A stretch of DNA of 64,000 nt from Phoebastria nigripes (Eukaryota; Chordata; Aves; Procellariiformes; Diomedeidae), in contig JAYKAV010000933.1 of the NCBI GenBank assembly GCA_035582835.1, positions 917,625 through 981,624 of the forward strand, given 5' to 3'. Positions 11,501 through 20,500 of the stretch are shown one piece after another. Below the pieces are notes generated by a model that had not been told where the DNA came from, ran no database searches, and worked only from the letters and a program-made list of their open reading frames with translations. A program made the translations under genes and the position numbers. Numbering within the stretch: the first letter of the stretch is position 1; each line of letters opens with the position of its first letter.

Positions 11501-14500
11501 GGCTTATGAGATGGTAAAATTACTGGTCGTGAGACTAATCTGGTATTTGTACTCAGCATTGCCGTCATCTCCATACTTCGGGAACCATCTCTCAGAAACT
11601 ATTAATAATTACATACTTTACCTTTTTCTCCTCAGAGAGCCAATTTATGGGGGAGACAAGGAGGGACACTTTCCCCCACACCTTCACCTTCTCCTTCTCC
11701 TCCAGGCTAGTTACAATAGCTCTTGAGAATTTTGAATATCCTTGGGATGTTCAAACCAGCATGTTCCTATTGCTATGTCTCCTGAATGTGTTTCAGGTCT
11801 TGTTTAAGGTTAAACAACTATTTNAGAATACCACCCAGAGATCTGCCCCAAGGCTGGATAGTTATGAGTGGCAGGGTGTATGGGATAGTATGGGCAAGTA
11901 CATAGGACAGTGGGCACCCCTGAACAAGTGCAGAATCCTGAAAAACTAGTAAAATATTTGGAAGAAGTATGCTGTCACCCTGGCAATTCCAGAGACACAC
12001 AAATCACTGCAACGTGCTGGAGCCTGGCCCATGCCTACCAAACCCTGTTCAAAACTATTCAGTACCCTCAAGGGGAAGATGCTCAAGGACCTGGGTTCAC
12101 GTGCGGAAGGATGGGGAAGTCTGATGTGTACCTCAAGGGGATTTGATTTTGGGTGAGAATAGCCAATGATTTGAATTGTATGATGTTAATTGCTATATAA
12201 TATTGTATATCATCACTACTATGGTTGCTATATGCCATATCAACAGTATTACAGTAAGAATCACCCAAATTAATGAAGAATGAATTTTGATGAAACTGAG
12301 CAAAGTGCAGCGATGACAGAACCAGACAAGCGCAGTGGTGATGAAACCAGAACTGGCTTCAGGATGCAACAATCCAACACCACACACCATCTCTCCTGCC
12401 CTGAAAGACTGTTATGACAGATGGAGCCCAAAGTCATAGACTAAATGAACTCAATGGACGTTTTAGATGGATGGCCCATAGACTTCGGGAATGATATCTG
12501 TGTGTTGATATCAAAACACAGGAAAGGTGGTGGCACTTAGTTGGGATGTATTAGAAAGTGTGGGACCTGGGCATGACGTAGATGGTATAGAATAAGGGGT
12601 GGATATTGTCCTGGTTTCGGCTGGGATAGAGTTAATTTTCTTCCTAGTAGAGTTAATTTTCTTCCTAGTAGCTTTCTTAATTAGCTTCCTAGTACTATAT
12701 ACTTCCTATAGTACTAGCTGGACTATACCCTAGTCCACAGGGTATAGTACTGTGTTTTGGATTTAGGATGAGAATAATGTTGATAACACACTGATGTTTT
12801 AGTTGTTGCTGAGCAGTGCTTACACAGAGTCAAGGACTTTTCAGCTTCTCATACTGCCCTGCCAGCAAGGAGGCTGGGGGGGGCACAAGAAGTTGGGAGG
12901 GGACACAGCCAGGACAGCTGACCCCAACTGGCCAAAGGGATATTCCATACCATATGACATCATGCTCAGCATATAAAGCTGGGGGAAGAAGAAGGAAGGG
13001 GGGGACGTTCGGAGCAATGGCGTTTGTCTTCCCAAGTAACCATGACATGTGATGGAGCCCTGCTTTCCTGGAGATGGCTGAACACCTGCCTGCCCATGGG
13101 AAGTGGTGAATGAATTCCTTGTTTTGCTTTGCTTGCGCGCACGGCTTTTGCTTTACCTATTAAACTGTCTTTGTCTCAACCCACGAGTTTTCTCACTTTT
13201 ACCCTTCCGATTCTCTCCCCCACCGGGGCGGGGAATGAGCGAGTGGCTGCGTGGTGCTTAGATGCCGGCTGGGGTTAAACCAGGACAGTGACAAAATTAG
13301 TTACAAGGTCAGCCAAAAGAGAACAATCAGCATGTAAATTATGGACAGTAGTCACAGTCAACCTGTTCTTTAGCTTCTGTATTGTACTTCTGTTTATTGT
13401 CAAATGAAAATGTGAATAGTAACAATTTCATACTACCAAAACCCATATTTTGTGTTACTTAGCATCAACTGTACCCAGAACTTCCGTTTCCCTTACTCAT
13501 AAGGATCCTGTTGGATGTGGCTGAAGGGCTGCACTACCTTCACAGCCTCGAGCCTGCTTTCTGCCACTGCAGCCTGAAACCTTCCAATGTGCTTTTGGAT
13601 ATGCAGTACAGAGCCAAGGTGGGAGCTTCTACTTTTAGCCTATTAATGTAAAATCCAGTGATTGTCCTATTGTTGCATATATTTATCCTAATAGTCAACA
13701 TTTAATACCAAGACTTGAGGTATTGTTACTAAAATTTACTTTTTCTCCCATCTCTGTAGATATCAGATTATGGTCTAACCAACTGGAGGAAATGGCAACT
13801 GAGGTCAGACCTGCAGAACTGCAATCAGAGAAACTGCCAGGATTTAGTGTACCTCCCTCCTGAAATACTTGAAGGAGGCCTTCCTTCCCAGGAAGGTGAT
13901 ATTTACAGGTGAATTGGATTTCTAAGGGCAGGTCATACCTAGTCCTTGCTACATTCTACAATGTTGCCAAAATACTTATTTTCAAAGACACTACAGTAAA
14001 AATGCCAGATCTACATAATGCAGTAGGATAGTGTTCCACATGAGGCCAATTACAGCAGTGAATTAAATTTGAAATTCCCCATATTTGGTGAATAATATAC
14101 CAAGGTTAAGAACTGTTCTCAAAGGTCATCATATAAATATTTATATAATGGACCTAAATGTTTAAAAAGTGTAACATAGCTGCCAAAACTTTTTCATATA
14201 CATTTAGAAACCTAATAACTACAATTCACATGGTTTCTAAGCGTGAGCTGTTGTTGGCTTTAGTTTCAGGAAGAACTGTTGATGCCTAGGTGAGGCCCAG
14301 GTAAAAATAAGACCTTTCTCTCAATAGCGTCCTACGGAATCTCTGCTGGAATAACTTACTGAGCCACTCAAGCATTCATACTTTTTAACTAAGGTGATTT
14401 ATACAAAGAAGGAAGATTACCTACTGCCAAACGTCTCTTTTGGATATGTTGCATGCTTCGTAGTTGCCTCAATAAATAAGACCACCTCAAATTGCAACTA

Positions 14501-17500
14501 TTGGCTGTATGGACATTCATCTTTACAACTGGCATACAGAGCCTGTGGACTAACATTATAAATAACTTTTAAGCATGACCACTCTTCTGGTCTCAGAGCT
14601 TTTATGGAGGCAACAAATTTAAACTCCTGCTTTATTGTCACAGAGTCAGGCTCTAAGATGAGTCAAATAATGCATACACTTGAGGAGACCTATAAATGAT
14701 GTGACTAATCTGATGTTGTTCATAAACACAAGATTTTTGCGCAGGAAGAGAGGTGGCTTACTTTCAGGTGGCATAATTCATCTTCCAGCATGTCATTCTT
14801 ACATAATTTTAGATACTCAGATGTGACTCAGTGCCTGCGATAGGTGCACGTCTAGACAGTGGTGCAACAGAGAAAACAAAAGTATGTGTCATATATGAAA
14901 TATTACTTAAGTACATGTAAGTTACATGTGTGTCCACGTTACATTAATACTTTTCTAGAGGGTATTTAAGTAAAAGCACTTTCAGATTTTATGTGGTAAT
15001 AAGGCAGAAGAGGAGGTTCTTTTAAACATTGTACTTCAGCACTACAGCAAGATATATGAGTAAGCAGATAAGTTTATCCCAGAACTGCTTCTTCCCCTTT
15101 TGATTGTTTTGCTTCTGACTCATCCTTAGCCTGCTTTCTCTCTTCCAGCAGCCTCCTTGCTTCTGCCTCTGATTTTGCAGATTGAGCTTTTTATCAAACT
15201 GTATTTTATACCATCTGAGTTGTGGGTTATATATGTAGATCTATGGTATCACTGGAATACTTCCTAGGACGTTAGAAAAGGAAAAAGGCATTTGGAGCTC
15301 CATCAAAATTTGCTGAAGAAAATAATAGACACACAGTGGGTCTGAATCAAGCTTTTGGTAGGTTAACTGATGCACTTGTCAGTACCTGCTGAAAAGTCCA
15401 GCTCTTTCAGTTGCTATTTAAATTACTTGAAAACAAAACAAAAATGATAGAGAAAGGAGAACAGAAGGTTCTGAAATTCGCAAGAGCAAATGGAGATAAG
15501 GTGGTAACCTGAAATGTAATTCTAATTGATCCTATGTTTAAAAAAAAATTAAAAAACATAATTCTGACTTATTATTTTATAAGAACAGTTCAGTTGAAAA
15601 CTGAAACTTAATAATGCAGGAAAAAGGATCTCATCGAATTAGGAAAGACTTGGATAGACTTTGTCTTGAAAAACTCCTTTCTCTTAAACCAATAAACTTG
15701 CTCTTGGAAATGAGAACATAGATATGGATTGGAAAATAATGCATGGTTATTCGCTGTTCTTTTTTTTTCAGTTTTGGAATACTGTGTTGGGAGAGCCTAA
15801 GCAGACGGAAACCTTTTGAAGGTATTTATCTCTCTTGTTCATGTCAGACACTGTGTTGCCCTAATCTTTTCCACAAATTCCCTATTGTAGGAAAATTATG
15901 ATACAAACAGCACTGTCTTTTCAGATGTCCCTTTGCCTTATATTACTGTTATAGCACGTAGCTCCACGTTACAGGATGTAAAGATTCGAATCCCTCAACA
16001 AATCCTCAGTGTTTCCAAAGAAGCTGATCTTTCTGCAGGGGAAAGGTGTAGCTTCTTACCCTACTTGTATCATCTTTGTGCTTGCTAAGCGCTCTGTTGC
16101 TGAGTTGGGTTTTCCACTTACCTTTAGTGAGAAAGAATACCACTTTATATTTGACAGTTGTCATTTTTAAATCAGGGAACATTTTAGTGACAAGCAGCTA
16201 ATTGGATGAGCAGAATGCTCATTTTTAAAGTTGCCGTGAGTTTCAAATCCTGATCAAAAAATGCCAGTTCATGCTGAATTCTCTTAAGTAAGCAGGGAAC
16301 CTTACTTTCTTAGATGAAAGTGTGAGCAGTTTTCAAGAACTTAGTTTGCAAAGCATTGTATAATAATTGTCACAGTCTAGGAATGATCCCTGTTTCATGG
16401 AGGTGGAGATCAGTGAAAGGCTTCTTTGCTATGGGCTCAGTTCTGCATGGCAAAACTGATTGAAGGACTCCTGTATTTTACAGGCTGAGGACCTTTTAGA
16501 AATACTGCATAGAATAGTATCTTAATGTTCATACAGCTTATGGCTGCCATCTTGTGGCTGCCCAAAGTAGATTTTGTTGTTGTTGTTTTGTTCAATAAGA
16601 GTTATATTCTTATAATGCAGATGTAAGGCTTNATATAAAACTGTGTGCTTAGAATATACCCATAATAATTACATGTATTCCTGAAGTATCTGTGCATGTA
16701 GTTTACAATGCGTGTTTACATATCCATTTGTGACTTATTTTTTGGACAGAGTTCTTTATCCTGAAATGTCCTGTTGCAATAAGTAGCTATAGTTATTGTT
16801 AAAGGTTAGCATATCTATTAACAAGAGTGTTAATATATTTTTGCTTTCAAAAAAGCAGTCTTTGTTTTAAAATATACAAAATAACTTATGCTGAATATCA
16901 TTTTAAGAGAGTTCTGAGGTCTTTAATATTTTTTGCAGTGACATTTTCCTATAAATTGCAGGTCAAACAACCCTGCTGGAATTTTTGACAGGAATTCACA
17001 GCAGGTTGCGGCCTGGCATTTCAGAAAAGTTTATACCAAGCAATTTGCCTGAGAGGAATAGACTGTTGCACCTTATCACTCTGTGCTGGCATCAAGAACC
17101 AGATTATAGAGCACATACCGCAGGTAAGGTTCAGGATTTGCTTTCTTTGCAAGATTTGTAATGGAGATAGACTTGCTGGGAACATTGCTGTAGCACTCTA
17201 AATCAATGACAGAACAACTGAAGTGGAAGTAGTCTTTAGATCATCAAAGTACTGTAGATGGTCTTTCTAACTGAAGCTTCCTACCAGAAATGGCTTGCTT
17301 ATCTCCAAAATTGTGTTTAGTATAAAGTAAAAAAGAGTACAAATAAAGGAAGGAATATTATCAGCTATATATACTAGTTTAACAAAGATCAACCTGTCTT
17401 CAGCATTTCTTGATTCCAATGCATAACCAGTTCCCTTTGAAGTGTGCTATCATTGTTTACTTTAGTGGAATTGTTATGTTTATCATCTGTTTCTAAAAAG

Positions 17501-20500
17501 ATAGCCAAGAAATGTTAAAATTGTGATATTTGAGGACTTTTGAGCAAATTTTCAAAGTTGAAGTGCTGAGGAAGCAATTTGCATATAGCTTTATTGTGAT
17601 AGATTCATACAGTCATGTGTAAATCTTTTGCAAGTAAGTTCATTACATCTGTGTGAACATTTAAGAAAATGTGATTTTAACATGACTCTAATCGTTCTTT
17701 AAAATCAGTTCAAAAAGGAAACCAAGAGTAGGTATGAGGTGGAAGTTGTATTAAACTAATTCCATCTCGTTCATCCAGCTACTCAACATAATAGTAAAGT
17801 TTGTTGCAATACACTGATGCCTAAATATATACACATTTTCATATGCAATGTGGTATTTAAAATGCTTTATTACCCCTGCAGAATGTGTAGACCTTCTAAA
17901 TGGAATTGTGACTAGTATAAATAAGGAGGCAATTTCCACTGCAATCTACAATCTGATGGATGCAAAGGTTAGTGCAAAATTAAGTTTTGTTCTCCTACAA
18001 GGACATTACTTGATTCTTTCAATTGCAATCTTTGTGGTCCAAAACCTGGAAAGGTTTTGTCTTCATTGTTTTATTGGACGTGCCAGAGAGCTGGAGAGTA
18101 CCCTTTGGCACTTCAGGTTCATTCAGGAATTGTAGAAAATAGATATTGTGAGGTTCTCTAGAAACCATGTCAATTTCTACCTGAGATTATGAAAATATGA
18201 TTACTTCTTTCCAGTCACCAGCTGTAGTCAGACTGGCAAGCCCATATGAGTGAGAACAAATATCAGCCTCAAGCAGATCAGATTAGGGCTAGAATCAAGG
18301 ACAATTGGTGTTATGTGTACCGGTAGGAAGATATTTATTCCAGAACCTGGACAGCATTAGTACCTGCTGCAGCAATACTAGTACCAGCACTTTTTTTGTA
18401 TGCCTCACTGCTTCTAAATTGACGTGCTTCAGGCAGAAAACACTGCTTGTTCTAGGGTCTAAGAGGGTTCTCTGATACCACAGGAATGGATGGGGAACGG
18501 CCAACAACTGAGGGATACAGCTAACTCCATATATGTCTACATTGCCATGGGAAATCTGGCACAAATCTGACCGCCACAAATATAGCTATATCCTATCTAT
18601 CTAGTTAACTTAGATAGTCACAGTGGGAAAACTACTGACACATGCTTCAGCCCTTGAACAAGTATTCTGACTCCATTTACACCCATGCTGTGTTGTCGGT
18701 TTCATTGCTGTGCTTATGTGAGTTGTTTATATTAATGCATGCTGGATTATTTCTATATGTTGCAATCACATTCTGGGATTATAAAACAGACTTAATCAAT
18801 GTTTTAATAGGTGGCATAGTTATAGTCCAAGTCATTTTTTCTACTGTTGAAGTTTGTTTAGGATTGTACTGCCAAATATTCCATAATCTAATGCTTCAAT
18901 CTTCCTTGAGCAAGGTTTTATTTTCTATTTGCTAAATTAGCAAAGAGCACTATTTATTGTTCAAACAACTGAACTGATAATATGTCCAAAATGACTGTGA
19001 AAATGCTACTGGAGATTCTTGAAAATTGATTGATTCATAAATGTTGAAATATATAAACTAAAAATAGTTGAACAAATCTGCTGCAGATGTACAAAATGGA
19101 AAAAAGTTACAAGTATTGACACATCCTTATTGCAGACAGTTTGGCATACTAAACACAGGACAGCCCTGCTGTTTGGATACTTAAAGGAAAACATGTTATA
19201 GCTAGCCCAATCTCTCTCTCTCTCAATACAGGGCTATTTTCACCTTCCCCTGCATGATTCAAAACTGGGTTTTAAAATAAATTTGAAACAGCAGAAACAG
19301 TAACAGGGTAGAGTTGTGTCAGATTCTGTGCCCACTTACATGTGTTAAAATGCAAAATTGCTCTGTGCAATTCACTGTTACTATAGATCAGCGTACCTGA
19401 GAGTATAATATATATTTTCAGCATAAATTGTCAGTGTCTTGCTCCTGACAACTGTGAATTGAACAAACCATATGTGTACTTACTAGAGATACTGTGCCAT
19501 TTTTTCCAGGAGACAGCACTTAATGCATGCAAAGGTTCAGAAATATACACATTGCAGACGGGCATATGCAATTCAGAGGTGAGTACATGGCATGAGAGTC
19601 TTACAAGAGTACTTCATAAGCTGCTTGTTTCTCCTGCCAGCCCCGACAATGTGTAATGATTAGCAAAAACAGTGGGGCAAAATGTCCCTAACCCTTTTTG
19701 TCCCTAACCAGGATAACTCCATCCACTGTTTTACCTTCTTCCAAGCAGCTGACTCTGATGTTGCTCTTGCAAAAACGACCTCTCCACTTAAGAGTTGCTT
19801 TGAACCTCTCCTTCTTGAAGAGGTCCTAATGAAATGGCAAAAATCTAACCTTTCTTGTAGCGTGTTCAAAATGATGGCTGGAAAGAGTCCTAGGCTGAAT
19901 TCTAGCATTTTCAACCAATTTTCTTAGATCAAGGCCAACTGCTTTGTGATCACTCCAAAATACAGTTAACTCCCGTTTTCAAAGTGATTTTGGCATTTGT
20001 GGCAGGCCTGCCGATACTGAAAGATACAGAGATAGAACTGAAGCTCACATGCCTGGATCAGAGCTAGCTTTAAACAGCTCAAGTTCTGGTGACACCATGG
20101 CTGCTGGCAGCACAGGCTGCAGAAGCAATCTAGGACTGCAGTAAACCCTAGGACAGTTAGCCTATGGATCTGTGCTGCCACAGTGACCCAAGGTAACTAG
20201 CTAAAGTTGAATTAAGTATTTCTCTAGGCTCAACAGCTTCATACCCACCCTGCCCTGCACTGTGATACTACTGCCTTATATTCAAAGAGAAAACTGCTTA
20301 GAAAAAGTTTTGGAACAAAAGTTTCCAAGAATATAATTCTTCTCTATTTTCATCTTTTTCAGGTCACCTGTTCACCAAAACCCAACCACGTAATCAGCAA
20401 GAAAATTCCTTTTGTAGTGCCAAGCTTGTCAACTATTTTGCTTGATAGCAGTGGAAATAATGCAGGAAGAGAAAATATTCTTGAGATGGGTCTGTCAAAT

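Larger units (their letters stand above)
10999..13462 (+). other. Intron 2, filled by an ERVL remnant
   Basis: Of about 2.46 kb, roughly 2.26 kb (11029-13287) is retroviral LTR and internal sequence. Without it the intron would be only about 200 bases, so the insertion made it more than ten times longer. Confidence 0.75.

Noticed and set aside
12816..13052. Overlapping 60-80 codon frames on both strands in the LTR
   Set aside because: They lie within the LTR regulatory sequence; a matching frame appears in the left LTR copy only because of repeat homology.
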